In this document: piece by piece, positions 8,923 to 17,907 of the stretch
How positions within the stretch are numbered: the stretch's first letter is position 1
Layout: each line of letters begins with the position of its first letter
Assembly (NCBI RefSeq): GCF_000745455.1
Contig: NZ_JQJI01000009.1
Location: forward strand, 1 to 64,000
Direction of reading: 5' to 3'
DNA: 64,000 nt
Source: Mesoaciditoga lauensis cd-1655R = DSM 25116
GTDB taxonomy: Bacteria; Thermotogota; Thermotogae; Mesoaciditogales; Mesoaciditogaceae
Translations under genes and position numbers: made by a program
The notes under the pieces: model-generated
The model's database searches: none
The model's input: only the letters and a program-made list of their open reading frames with translations
What the model was told of the DNA's origin: nothing

Positions 8923-9657
8923 TCACTTTCCGAAATATTTATCTATGAGTTTGGTCATCTCTCCAGAAGATTTAACCTTTTTCAAACCATCGTTTATCTT
9001 TGCCAACAATTCAGAATTGCCTTTCCTAACGGCTATACCGTAAGATTCTCCCGTTACGAGTGTGGCAACTATCTTGACAGGCTTCATTTCCGCAAATCTT
9101 TCTGCGACAGGGCTATCTAAAACGTTTGCATCAACGGAACCATTGAGCAAAGCCTGAAGAGAATAAATGAAGCTTTGATACCTTTTTACGTTGTTTTTAT
9201 TCAAGTATCCCGCTTTCACAAGATTATCGCTTACCCATAAATCTCCGGTTGTCCCTGTTTGAACACCTATCGTGTGATTACCACACAAAACGGTTACGTT
9301 GAAATTGGAATCTTTTTTCACTATGACATCCTGATTCGCGTACCAATAAGGATCAGAGAAATCGACTATCTTCTGCCTTTCATTCGTTATAGTCATACCT
9401 GCAATGGCTATATCGATAACCCCAGCCTTTAAGGCAGGTATAAGAGAATCAAATGACATATCTCTTATCTGAACTTTAAATCCCTCCACATTTGCGATGG
9501 CATTTATGAGTTCCATGTCAAAACCCACGTATTTCCCGTTTTGCACGTATTCAAATGGTGGAAAATCTGCGGAAGTTCCGACTATGTACGTAGCTGCCAT
9601 GCCCAGTGAAAGAGCCAAAACGGATATGATTACGAAAAGAAGAAAAATTTTTTTCAT
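8923..9657 (-). CDS. Polar amino acid ABC transporter substrate-binding protein
   Basis: This 244-residue solute-binding protein of family 3 (SBP_bac_3) has a cleavable signal peptide (about residues 1-22, ending LGMAA). The lobes show the ligand-contacting motifs 'TSADFPPFEYVQNGKYVGFD', 'MELINAIAN', 'AIAGMTITNERQKIVDFSDP' and 'YGIAVRKGNSELLAKINDGL'. It is the first gene of the operon, with AGGAGGGG upstream of the ATG at 9657. It binds an amino acid; an Arg in 'TNERQKIVDFS' normally holds the alpha-carboxylate. The exact ligand is unknown. Confidence 0.92.
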   Translation of the reverse strand: MKKIFLLFVIISVLALSLGMAATYIVGTSADFPPFEYVQNGKYVGFDMELINAIANVEGFKVQIRDMSFDSLIPALKAGVIDIAIAGMTITNERQKIVDFSDPYWYANQDVIVKKDSNFNVTVLCGNHTIGVQTGTTGDLWVSDNLVKAGYLNKNNVKRYQSFIYSLQALLNGSVDANVLDSPVAERFAEMKPVKIVATLVTGESYGIAVRKGNSELLAKINDGLKKVKSSGEMTKLIDKYFGK

Positions 9658-9687
9658 ATAAACCCCTCCTTTTTATATAGTTAACAA

Positions 9688-9718
9688 ATTATATCATATT
9701 TATTTTTGTTGAAATCAA
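9688..9718 (-). promoter_or_regulatory. Probable promoter of the amino acid ABC operon
   Basis: Read on the minus strand, TTGATT (9718-9713) and TATAAT (9693-9688) are separated by 19 bp, upstream of the binding-protein gene. The spacing is longer than ideal. Confidence 0.45.
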
Positions 9719-9802
9719 CACTTTTCAAACCATTGAAATGCGTTAAATTTATAAGCAAATGGTGAGCAGTAAGAAGTTATGATTATTTTTTACGCACAAT
9801 GA

Positions 9803-10161
9803 CTCATGCGCAAATGTTACAAAGTATTTCAAAAAGTGATTAAATCTCACTCTCGAAGTACTTGTCAGAACATATGAGTGTTCCATCTGGAAATTCACCA
9901 ATATGAGGTTGAGAGGCACAGGACGTGCCGATAAAGCGAAGCATTCACGGACGAGTGTCTGAGCGTGCCTCATATTTTGAATTGAAAGAAGGAAAGAAGA
10001 GCGAATCCGTTCTGACAGAACTTCGAAAAAATCACCTTCACCGCTTGGAAAGCGGGTTTTAAATCAAAAATGTTGTCAAATGTTGCTCACATGTTTGTTC
10101 TTATAGAAATTTTTGTAATGTCTTTTGTAATACCTTTCGTAATGTTCACGCACAATGTGAG
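9803..10161. repeat. TIR-bounded repeat element T1 with 8 bp flanking direct repeat
   Basis: This 359 bp non-coding element begins CTCATGCGCAAATGTTAC and ends with GTAATGTTCACGCACAATGTGAG, the imperfect inverse of the start. It is flanked by the perfect direct repeat CACAATGA (9795-9802 and 10162-10169), which looks like a target-site duplication. Inside lies a long nested hairpin with outer arms 9853-9871 and 10009-10026, two small hairpins at its tip, and a separate hairpin CCGCTTGGAAAGCGG after the right arm. Related copies are at 20510 (inverted) and 34609. It lies between the amino acid ABC operon and malE. Confidence 0.8.
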
Positions 10162-10252
10162 CACAATGAGTTGTGAATTTTAGCGCTTCATCTTTTAACG
10201 TTAAACATAAAATTAAAAAGCGTAAACAACGGAATTATTTCGCAAAGGGGAC

Positions 10253-10282
10253 TTGAAAAAAATGCAAAATCGGTGGTATTAT
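10253..10282 (+). promoter_or_regulatory. Probable promoter of the maltose-type ABC operon
   Basis: TTGAAA (10253-10258), an 18 bp spacer and TATTAT (10277-10282) lie about 47 bp upstream of the malE start. Confidence 0.55.
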
Positions 10283-10328
10283 ATTAAGCTGTAGTCCATC
10301 TTCATAAATTTTGAAAGGGGGAATTTTT

Positions 10329-11513
10329 GTGAAACGCACTTTGTTGTTGAGTATGGTGATCGCAGGATTGTTGGCTTTGAGTGTATTTGCTGCAACTCCG
10401 GGACAGCTTCTCATTTGGGCAGATTCCACTCGCGCTCCAATCCTGAAGCAATTGGGAAATGAGTTCAATTCGGTTTACGGAGTGCCAGTTAAGGTTGTCG
10501 AGATGAACTTCGGAGACATAAGAAGCAAGTTCGTAACGGCGGCATCGGCAGGTCAAGGTCCAGATATAATCGTCGGAGCAAACGATTGGGTAGGGGAATT
10601 GGCAGCAGATGGCTTGTTGACCCCTATAACTTTCTTGTCTCAAGATCAGCTAAAGGCTTTTGCACCTACCTCTCTTGATGCATTCTCCTACAATGGAAAG
10701 CTTTACGGTCTTCCATATGGAATAGACGTTCTTGCCTTGTTCTACAACAAAGATTATGTTACGGAAATACCAAAGACGGCCGATGAATTCTTTGAGATGG
10801 CAAAACAAATGACTGGTGGCGGCTTCTACGGTTTGGCATACGGAGTTTCTGGAAATCCATATTTCTCCGCTCCTTTTATTCAAGGATTTGGCGGATACAT
10901 ATTTGGAACCAAAGCAAATGGTGGCTTGGATCCAAACGATATAGGTCTTGCAAATGCAGGAGCAGTAAAAGGACTTGAATTTATAGTTAAGATGTTCACA
11001 GAAGGTCTTCTCCCCAAGGGAGAGGATTACAATACCATGATGAAACTCTTCGACTCTGGTAAAGCTGCCATGATGATAAACGGAGAATGGGCAGTGCCAC
11101 AGGTCCAACAAGCTGGCATAAACTTCGGAGTTGCTCCAATTCCTGGCGGAAAACCATTCGTTGGAGTGCAAGGTTTCATGATCAACTCGAAGTCTCCAAA
11201 CCAAATTCAAGTTATGGAATTCATGGCTAACTACATCGACACCGAAGAAACCATGTACAAACTCTGGCAAGCTGATCCAAGGATACCGGCAAGATACGAC
11301 GTTGCCCAAAAGGCGGAAGCAACCGCTCCATGGCTGAAAGGCTTTGTTGAAGCGTTGAGTAACACCACGCCAATGCCAAACATTCCTCAAATGGCATCCG
11401 TTTGGAATGCATGGACAAATGCTTTGAACCTTGCCATTAGCGGAAAAGAATCCGCTCAAGCTGCTTTGAACACGGCAGTTGAGCAGATAAAGGCGGCAAT
11501 AGCAAAGAAGTAA
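10329..11513 (+). CDS. malE: Maltose/maltooligosaccharide-type ABC transporter substrate-binding protein
   Basis: This 394-residue SBP_bac_1 family protein is the extracytoplasmic receptor of a CUT1 sugar importer. The GTG at 10329 is chosen over an upstream TTG because AAAGGGGGAA (10315-10322) has proper spacing to it, and the protein then opens directly with a signal peptide (MKRTLLLSMVIAGLLALSVFA). 'LLIWADSTRAPILKQLGNEF' and 'GPDIIVGANDWVGELAADGL' match MalE proteins of Thermotoga and enterobacteria, as do the later 'SGKAAMMINGEWAVPQ' and 'VQGFMINSKS'. The maltose/maltodextrin ligand is inferred from similarity and from the MalF/MalG-like partners. A strong hairpin separates it from malF. 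Confidence 0.85.
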   Translation: MKRTLLLSMVIAGLLALSVFAATPGQLLIWADSTRAPILKQLGNEFNSVYGVPVKVVEMNFGDIRSKFVTAASAGQGPDIIVGANDWVGELAADGLLTPITFLSQDQLKAFAPTSLDAFSYNGKLYGLPYGIDVLALFYNKDYVTEIPKTADEFFEMAKQMTGGGFYGLAYGVSGNPYFSAPFIQGFGGYIFGTKANGGLDPNDIGLANAGAVKGLEFIVKMFTEGLLPKGEDYNTMMKLFDSGKAAMMINGEWAVPQVQQAGINFGVAPIPGGKPFVGVQGFMINSKSPNQIQVMEFMANYIDTEETMYKLWQADPRIPARYDVAQKAEATAPWLKGFVEALSNTTPMPNIPQMASVWNAWTNALNLAISGKESAQAALNTAVEQIKAAIAKK

Positions 11514-11527
11514 TTTAAGATGATAGT

Positions 11528-11557
11528 ATGAGGCGGGGAAACCCCGCCTCATTTTTT
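11528..11557 (+). terminator. Strong intercistronic hairpin/attenuator between malE and malF
   Basis: The 11 bp perfect stem ATGAGGCGGGG (11528-11538) pairs with 11542-11552 across an AAA loop and is followed by a run of T. It is a textbook intrinsic terminator shape inside the operon. It probably lets malE be expressed well above the permeases. Confidence 0.82.
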
Positions 11558-11569
11558 GGAGGGATGATT

Positions 11570-13279
11570 TTGTCTTTTAAGCAAATCGTCATTTGGTTGT
11601 CGGTAACTCTTATTGATGCCATTCTGGCATGGTCGATAGTGGTTTTGACTTCGAATGGTTCTTATGGATTAGCTGTAATAGTTGCGCTTTTGCTCATCTT
11701 CATCGACTACGCGCTTATAAATCCAAAGGGTTATCCTTTTTTGTACATGATACCTGCACTCATATTCATGATGATATTAACGGTTTACCCCATATACTAC
11801 ACATTTCAAATCGCGTTTGAGAACTACATGACAGGATATATGTGGAGTCGCCAGGAAGTAATAGATACCCTTTTGAACACCATTATCATAAAGCCAAACC
11901 CACAATATTTCGATTATTCCGTTTATACCCTTTACAAAGGATATGTCCCAACGGAGAAATTCGTTCTTCTATTAAAAGGTGAGGACGGAAGGCTCTATGT
12001 TGCCCAAATGCCAAAGAAGAGCGGGCAAAGATATATAAGCCGATTTGAAATGCTCACAGATGGAAGCGTAACTATAGATGGAGTGAAATATTCGATCGTT
12101 AGATCCGTTAAAGACCCTTCAAAGGTAATATCAATTTCTTCACAAGAAGGTGTTTACAGTTATTTTTACAATCCTTCAGATCGAGATACTTTTCCGAATT
12201 TGAAGTTTTTCAACATGCATTATTCTTCTATTCTCAGCAATACCGAATTCATAAATCCACAAGCGGGAACGCTTTTCTTCACAAACAAGTACGGATTTGC
12301 GAAACTTGTAACAGCCAAATATGAATATACCCTTTCGAATATGCCCGTTTTGGAAAACGGCAAAAACGTGGAAAGAACCGTGCTTATAAATACCATTACC
12401 GGTTTGCCGGTAATTGAAAAAGATTACGCATTTTGGGACGTAGATCCTCATACTGGAAAAAGAACGAAAATAATGGGTTATTATGGTTACTCAGGGCTTA
12501 AAAACTTCAAAGATCTTTTGACCAACAAGCAAATCATGTCCCCATTTTTGTCAGTTTTCATTTGGACCTTCGAATGGGCCGCTTTAAGCGTGTTTTTTAC
12601 TTTCAGCGTTGGTTTGTTCTTGGCAATCGTGCTTAACAACAGAAAAATGAGATTCAGAACGATTTACAGAACTCTTCTTATAATTCCGTGGGCCATTCCT
12701 GCTTTCATATCCATAATAATGTTCAGGGTTGGGTTCTTCAACGTGAGTTTTGGAATTATAAACAAAATATTCTTAGAACAATGGCTCCATCTAGGTCCAA
12801 TAGACTGGTTTGGGAACGCTTTTTGGGCAAAAGTAGCTTTGCTTATGGTAAACACATGGTTGGGATTTCCCTATATGATGGTTATATCTTTGGGGGCTCT
12901 CCAATCCATTCCAAACGAGTTGTACGAAGCTGCATCCATTGATGGTGCCTCAAAGTGGTATGCGTTTCGAAAGATAACTTTTCCGTTGCTCATGATTCCA
13001 CTTGCGCCGTTGCTTGTCGCATCGTTCGCATTTAATTTCAACAACTTCAACGTCATCTACCTTTTGACAGCCGGTGGGCCACCAATACCAAACTCTATAA
13101 CGCCAGCTGGCCAAACAGATATACTTTTGAGTTACACTTACAACCTTGCTTTTGGAGGCGCGTCAGGAAGAAATTACGGCTTGGCAGCTGCGATTTCAAT
13201 CTTGATATTCGTCATAATCGCAACGATAAGTGCAGTCAACTTCAAGCTCTCCGGTTCTTTTGAAGAGGTGAATAAATGA
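11570..13279 (+). CDS. malF: Maltose-type ABC transporter permease (MalF family)
   Basis: This is a multi-pass permease of about 569 residues. The Shine-Dalgarno GGAGGG (11558-11563) touches the ATG at 11564 but is well spaced for the TTG at 11570, so TTG is preferred. The most upstream start would lie in the terminator hairpin. After three N-terminal membrane segments there is a large extracytoplasmic insertion (roughly residues 85-320), as in enterobacterial MalF. The transport core then follows, with the EAA loop 'EAASIDGASKWYAFRKITFP'. It overlaps malG by 4 bp. No ATPase gene is linked. Confidence 0.85.
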   Translation: MSFKQIVIWLSVTLIDAILAWSIVVLTSNGSYGLAVIVALLLIFIDYALINPKGYPFLYMIPALIFMMILTVYPIYYTFQIAFENYMTGYMWSRQEVIDTLLNTIIIKPNPQYFDYSVYTLYKGYVPTEKFVLLLKGEDGRLYVAQMPKKSGQRYISRFEMLTDGSVTIDGVKYSIVRSVKDPSKVISISSQEGVYSYFYNPSDRDTFPNLKFFNMHYSSILSNTEFINPQAGTLFFTNKYGFAKLVTAKYEYTLSNMPVLENGKNVERTVLINTITGLPVIEKDYAFWDVDPHTGKRTKIMGYYGYSGLKNFKDLLTNKQIMSPFLSVFIWTFEWAALSVFFTFSVGLFLAIVLNNRKMRFRTIYRTLLIIPWAIPAFISIIMFRVGFFNVSFGIINKIFLEQWLHLGPIDWFGNAFWAKVALLMVNTWLGFPYMMVISLGALQSIPNELYEAASIDGASKWYAFRKITFPLLMIPLAPLLVASFAFNFNNFNVIYLLTAGGPPIPNSITPAGQTDILLSYTYNLAFGGASGRNYGLAAAISILIFVIIATISAVNFKLSGSFEEVNK

Positions 13280-16074
13280 TGAAAGTCCATCCTATAAGAC
13301 ACGTGGTAATATGGATAGTCATAGCCATAGTGTTGTTTCCTGTGCTCTGGATATTCACGACATCCATCAGAAGAGACAACGCATATATAAGTTCTTCATT
13401 GTTCTCCAGTCAAACAACATGGCAAAATTACATCGATTTGATCGTGGAACCGAAAAACGTTCCCGCTTTGTATAACGAGATTTCGAACATATACAGTCTT
13501 GGCGATCCATATGACAAGATGAGTAAAAAAGAAGTGCTGGGAAAGCTAAATTCAGATTTTGAAGCTTACCAAAATTATTTCAACAAGACGTTGAAAATGT
13601 CATCTTCAATATACGAAGATGCCAAATGGATAAATACCAATGTTTTACCACAAGCGAAATCCGTTGCACTTGACAACGTTAAAAAATATGGAAAGCAAGA
13701 TATTGAATACCTTTCTAGCCTTGCTTCGTATCTTTCAAAAGGATATTCATCTTTGGACAAAGAGTACAAACTCGCAGGGATGTACAAACTTTTGCAGCAG
13801 CTTCAAAATGCTCCTGATGAACAGGCTTTAAAAGTTGTAAGTGTTTATTTTCCACAGCTTCAAGAAGAATGGAAGAAGTATTCCAATTCATCCAGAGAAG
13901 CCGCTGAAAAGATCAAGAACGTTCCATCGACTGTTTCGGCACTTCTGAAAAAAGATAACGTGGAAGGACAATCAGCGCAGGATTTGATAGATGCTTATCA
14001 AGAAACTTATGATATGATGAAAAGCGGAACTTTCTCATATGCGAAATGGTTTGCACCTATATACCTCAGAAAGATAAACATGGACACCATAAAACTCTCT
14101 CAAAAGATGAGAACTCCGGAAAAAGATGAACTCTTGAAGATAAAAACGGAGGTTTTCTCCCTTGTGCAAGGTTTAAGAAATTCAAGAGCTTCCTATGATA
14201 AGGCGCTCAGCGATGCTTTAAGTACCACAAAAAATGCGTATACAGCACTTGTTGAAAAACTTCAAGCTTCGTTGGACGAACTCAGTTCTTCTTATTCTGA
14301 AAAGATGTCAGCTCTTGATTCGCTGAAAAATGAAATTGACAAAAATTCTCTCGCTTTGACAAAGGATGCTTCACAGATAGAATTGTTTTCTACGAACATA
14401 GTACCAACCTCAATGGCGCTTGGCGAATTCGTTTCCGTGATAAAAAGCGTCTCGAATTCATCTCAAACTCAACAAGGAACTGGAAATGGCACTTTTTACG
14501 ATTTTTCATCGTACATAGATCTCACTCAAAAATGGCTCGATTCCGTTCCTAAAGGGAAGGAATTTTCCGAAGTAAAAGAAAAAGTTGAAGACATTTTAAA
14601 AGCGCTCAGCTATCTTCAATCGAAAAACGCATTCTTGCTTGCAAATGCGGATTTGGATGCTATATCAAACGTCAAATCTTCACTTCCGTTTGTCATGATA
14701 AAACTCAAAGCAGCGTTGAAGATGTCTTTACCCGTTTTGGAAAATTATTCTTCAACGCAAGCGCAAATATCGCAGGATTACGCCAAGTTTCAAAAGATAA
14801 ATCAAGAGACGAATAGTTTATCGCAACAGATGGCTTCATTGCGTGCGAAAGTTAACGCCATCAATTCGAAAATATTGACCTCTCAACTCTATTATTCAAC
14901 CAAAATATTTGATGAAAAAGCTAAGAAATTGTTCGATTCCATAAATTCTTTCGAGAGCGCCCAGGCATTTTTAAGCGATCTTAGCGATTTTTACGCCCAG
15001 CTTGAAAACACAGGTTTAAGCGTCCCAGCGATTCCATCTTATTCAAGATATGAAGAATTTTTCAACATCAAAAAGCTTATGGAAACCTCATCGCTTGCCA
15101 TAGAAACGTCAAAAGCCATTAATCAATTGGTGTCTCAGTATTCTTCTTACATAAAGGACTTAAAAAAACGAAGCGCTTCTTACATAGAAGTTAACATGTT
15201 GGGATTTCCGTTGGTTATAAAAGAGTTGGCCAGCATCAGCGCTTTATACCAAAAAGTTTACGTTTCAAAGATAGGACCTTCTCTTGGAATAATTTCAAGG
15301 CGTAGTCATGATCTTTCAAGCTTGACTTATCTTTCGAAAGCCAGAGGAAAGCTTAACGACATGAACGATAGCGCTTATTACTTAACACAATACTGGAAGG
15401 TAAAATACGTCCCACCATTTATGAGATGGCTTTTAAACAGCATAATAGTGGCTGGAACTGCAGCTGTCATCACCGTCTTTTTGTCGGCATTTATGGCTTA
15501 TCCATTTTCGAGATTCCGATTTGTTGGAAGAAAGTACGGTTTGATAGGTTTATTACTTGTTCAGATGTTCCCAACCATGATGGCAATGGTAGCACTTTAT
15601 CTCTTGTTGAATTTCATAGGGAAATTCTTCCCACCGCTAGGCCTGAACACTCTGGGAGGGTTAACATTCTTGTACATAGGCGGGGGAATAGCATTTAACG
15701 CATGGTTGATAAAGGGATTTTTTGATGCAATACCAAAAGAGCTTGAAGAAGCGGCCATGGTCGATGGAGCCACAAGATTTCAGACTTTCTGGAGAGTTGT
15801 TCTGCCGCTTTCCACGCCGGTTTTGGCGGTTACCACCATTTTGGGATTCGTTGGAAACTACGGGGACTACATATTGGCATCTATCGTGTTGACGGGTATA
15901 AAGCACTACACCTATGCTGTGGGATTGCAAACGTTCTCAACCAGTCAATATTCAACCAATTGGGGTTTAATGACAGCTGCCGCTTTGATAGGGATGGTTC
16001 CTATCTTAGCCATATTCTTAGGCCTACAAAGATTCATCGTTGGAGGTCTAACACAAGGATCGGTGAAAGGATGA
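13276..16074 (+). CDS. malG: Maltose-type ABC transporter permease (MalG family) with giant extracytoplasmic insertion
   Basis: At 932 residues this is about three times the length of enterobacterial MalG. After the first membrane segment (about residues 8-30) comes about 670 residues of mostly helical, coiled-coil-like sequence rich in Ser, Lys, Glu and Leu. The normal permease core then resumes near residue 705 with 'FMRWLLNSIIVAGTAAVITV' and the EAA loop 'EEAAMVDGATRFQTFWRVVL'. The C-terminus 'RFIVGGLTQGSVKG' is canonical. Long MalG proteins are known in Thermotoga, so this is a lineage trait rather than a fusion artefact. The inserted domain lies outside the membrane by topology, and its role is not known to me. 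ATGATG at 13276 offers two adjacent starts. Confidence 0.88.
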   Translation: MMKVHPIRHVVIWIVIAIVLFPVLWIFTTSIRRDNAYISSSLFSSQTTWQNYIDLIVEPKNVPALYNEISNIYSLGDPYDKMSKKEVLGKLNSDFEAYQNYFNKTLKMSSSIYEDAKWINTNVLPQAKSVALDNVKKYGKQDIEYLSSLASYLSKGYSSLDKEYKLAGMYKLLQQLQNAPDEQALKVVSVYFPQLQEEWKKYSNSSREAAEKIKNVPSTVSALLKKDNVEGQSAQDLIDAYQETYDMMKSGTFSYAKWFAPIYLRKINMDTIKLSQKMRTPEKDELLKIKTEVFSLVQGLRNSRASYDKALSDALSTTKNAYTALVEKLQASLDELSSSYSEKMSALDSLKNEIDKNSLALTKDASQIELFSTNIVPTSMALGEFVSVIKSVSNSSQTQQGTGNGTFYDFSSYIDLTQKWLDSVPKGKEFSEVKEKVEDILKALSYLQSKNAFLLANADLDAISNVKSSLPFVMIKLKAALKMSLPVLENYSSTQAQISQDYAKFQKINQETNSLSQQMASLRAKVNAINSKILTSQLYYSTKIFDEKAKKLFDSINSFESAQAFLSDLSDFYAQLENTGLSVPAIPSYSRYEEFFNIKKLMETSSLAIETSKAINQLVSQYSSYIKDLKKRSASYIEVNMLGFPLVIKELASISALYQKVYVSKIGPSLGIISRRSHDLSSLTYLSKARGKLNDMNDSAYYLTQYWKVKYVPPFMRWLLNSIIVAGTAAVITVFLSAFMAYPFSRFRFVGRKYGLIGLLLVQMFPTMMAMVALYLLLNFIGKFFPPLGLNTLGGLTFLYIGGGIAFNAWLIKGFFDAIPKELEEAAMVDGATRFQTFWRVVLPLSTPVLAVTTILGFVGNYGDYILASIVLTGIKHYTYAVGLQTFSTSQYSTNWGLMTAAALIGMVPILAIFLGLQRFIVGGLTQGSVKG

Positions 16075-17246
16075 AGATCGATTATTCTAATTCATTGATA
16101 AATCTCATAAATTCCATCACGGCCAAATTCGGCCTCATCCCAAGGCATGAGACTCTCGATGTAAACATCCTTGGAAAGAAATTCGAGCAAGCCGAGAGGG
16201 TTGTATTGCTCCTTGTTGATGCCTTGGGGTATGAGTCAGCCTTAAAGATTTTTGAAGAAAATGAAGAGCTAAATGTTTTTGGTCGTCCACACAAGTTAAG
16301 TACTGTTTTCCCTTCAACGACCGTTGCCGCGCTCACCACCGTGGCGACGGCCGCCCTTCCAATAGAACATGGTATGTTGGGATACGTCCTTTATCTTAAA
16401 GAATACGGAACTTTGGCAAACATGATTGAATTCACTCCTTTGGGAATGCCAAGGGATTCTCTTGTATCACGTGGAGCAAATCCATCCACATTTTTGGAAA
16501 TTCCGACGGTCTATGAGGATTTAAAAAACTACGGAGCCAATCCATTGGTGATCACGGCAAATTCCTTTAAGGAAAGTGGGCTTTCTAAAACATTGAACCA
16601 CAATGCGGCCGTGCAAGGGTATATAACCAAAACGGACATGATGACGAGGATAAGAAAAGCCGTGGAATCTCAAAAATACAGTTACATATACGCTTATTGG
16701 CCTATGGTCGACGCCATGGGGCATGTGTATGGCCCGGATTCTGAGGAATACATCCAAGAAGCAAAAGACACGCTTTTGAATTTCAAGAGGAACGTTTTTG
16801 AGAGGTTGAGCGATGCTCTAAGAGAAAAAACATCGTTTATAATTGTTGCAGATCACGGACAAATGAAGGCAAATTGGAAAAATGATTGGATCATATCTCC
16901 TTACGATGAATTTGCTGAGACTTTGGAAATGCTCCCCGCCGGTGAGCCAAGAATGATGTATCTCTACACCAAGGATTTTGAAAGAACCATGAAGGCTGGT
17001 CTGGACTTTTTTAAAGGAAATGTTGATTTTTATCCTTCCAAAATGGCTGTAGAAGAGGGTATGTTTGGCGACGTGAATGATCTTTCCCTTTCTAAGAACG
17101 CACTCAACAGGATTGGGGATCTTTTGGCAATTCCAAAGGGTGATCATTCATTTACCATAAAGTATCTTGGAAACGAAAGGCATCTTAAAGGCAAACATGG
17201 TGGATTTTCAAAAGCAGAAATGGAAATACCACTTTTCTCATTTTGA
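16071..17246 (+). CDS. Alkaline phosphatase-superfamily protein (nucleotide pyrophosphatase/phosphodiesterase-like)
   Basis: This 391-residue protein begins at the ATG overlapping the malG stop (ATGA); a longer in-frame extension would lie inside malG. 'RVVLLLVDALGYESALKIFE' carries the first metal-binding Asp. 'STVFPSTTVAALTTVATAAL' contains the likely Thr nucleophile, 'PIEHGMLGYV' follows, and 'IIVADHGQMKANW' is the second metal motif (DHG). A later 'GKHGGFSKAEMEIPLF' matches the final His/metal segment of the type I phosphodiesterase family. There is no signal peptide, so it acts in the cytoplasm. The substrate is unknown. Its coupling to the sugar importer suggests, but does not show, a role in phosphorylated sugar or nucleotide-sugar turnover. 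Confidence 0.75.
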   Translation: MKIDYSNSLINLINSITAKFGLIPRHETLDVNILGKKFEQAERVVLLLVDALGYESALKIFEENEELNVFGRPHKLSTVFPSTTVAALTTVATAALPIEHGMLGYVLYLKEYGTLANMIEFTPLGMPRDSLVSRGANPSTFLEIPTVYEDLKNYGANPLVITANSFKESGLSKTLNHNAAVQGYITKTDMMTRIRKAVESQKYSYIYAYWPMVDAMGHVYGPDSEEYIQEAKDTLLNFKRNVFERLSDALREKTSFIIVADHGQMKANWKNDWIISPYDEFAETLEMLPAGEPRMMYLYTKDFERTMKAGLDFFKGNVDFYPSKMAVEEGMFGDVNDLSLSKNALNRIGDLLAIPKGDHSFTIKYLGNERHLKGKHGGFSKAEMEIPLFSF

Positions 17247-17907
17247 GGAACAAGGAGGAATCGACATAGAAGAGCAAAGCAAAATCGGAGAGTTCTACAG
17301 AAGGGATCTCTTTTTATCCGTGAACGTATTGTGGCTTATAATTGCCGTATTCGTACCCCTGGTGTTGTATTACGTTATGTTCAAAATGGCGTTGGCAGTT
17401 GACAAACACACATCTCATAAGAAAGAAATATATCTTTTTCTTTTTTCAAAAAAAGAAATGCCTTCTGAGGTTAAAGAGAGTTTGGAATCATTTCCCACCA
17501 ACGCGCTTACTTATTATTGGCTTTTTCTTGCGTCAGGCATATTCGTTTTTTTCAGCGATCTCTACTACCCGATAAACATAGCGAATTTATTCATTCCCAC
17601 GCCTACCTTGATAAGTTTAATAGTTAACTTTTTCTTTCTTGTAATGCTGAGTGATGTGATTTCAAAAAGACTCTATGTCCATCAGGAATGGGAAAAAGAG
17701 ATAGAGATGCATTTGTTGTACGAGAGAGAGAACATTTTGTTTTTCAAAAAGAGAAGCGGACTTGGCTTTATGCTCTTGTCATTTTTAACCATTGGAATTT
17801 ACGTGTATATATATCTTTTTCTCGTTAATAAAGAATACGTGAACCATATCATCTACGATTACAAAAACATTCAAAAAGCGATCAGACAGCGGAATGATGG
17901 AATATGA
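17197..17907 (+). CDS. Predicted four-helix membrane protein of unknown function
   Basis: I do not recognise this family with confidence. From the ATG at 17197 it has 236 residues, with hydrophobic segments near VLWLIIAVFVPLVLYYVMFK, ALTYYWLFLASGIFVFF, LISLIVNFFFLVMLS and LGFMLLSFLTIGIYVYIYLF. The C-terminal 'TIGIYVYIYLFLVNKEYVNH' is reminiscent of DUF4234-type proteins. The start is uncertain. The ATG at 17197 overlaps the upstream gene by 50 bp and has a weak ribosome site, whereas a perfect AAGGAGG at 17252-17258 is followed by ATA (17266) and no standard start codon. It overlaps acpS by 4 bp. Confidence 0.6.
   Translation: MVDFQKQKWKYHFSHFEEQGGIDIEEQSKIGEFYRRDLFLSVNVLWLIIAVFVPLVLYYVMFKMALAVDKHTSHKKEIYLFLFSKKEMPSEVKESLESFPTNALTYYWLFLASGIFVFFSDLYYPINIANLFIPTPTLISLIVNFFFLVMLSDVISKRLYVHQEWEKEIEMHLLYERENILFFKKRSGLGFMLLSFLTIGIYVYIYLFLVNKEYVNHIIYDYKNIQKAIRQRNDGI

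Noticed and set aside
10650-11552. 300-residue ORF on the minus strand over malE
   Set aside because: It is antisense to a conserved signal-peptide-bearing gene; its composition is that of a shadow frame.
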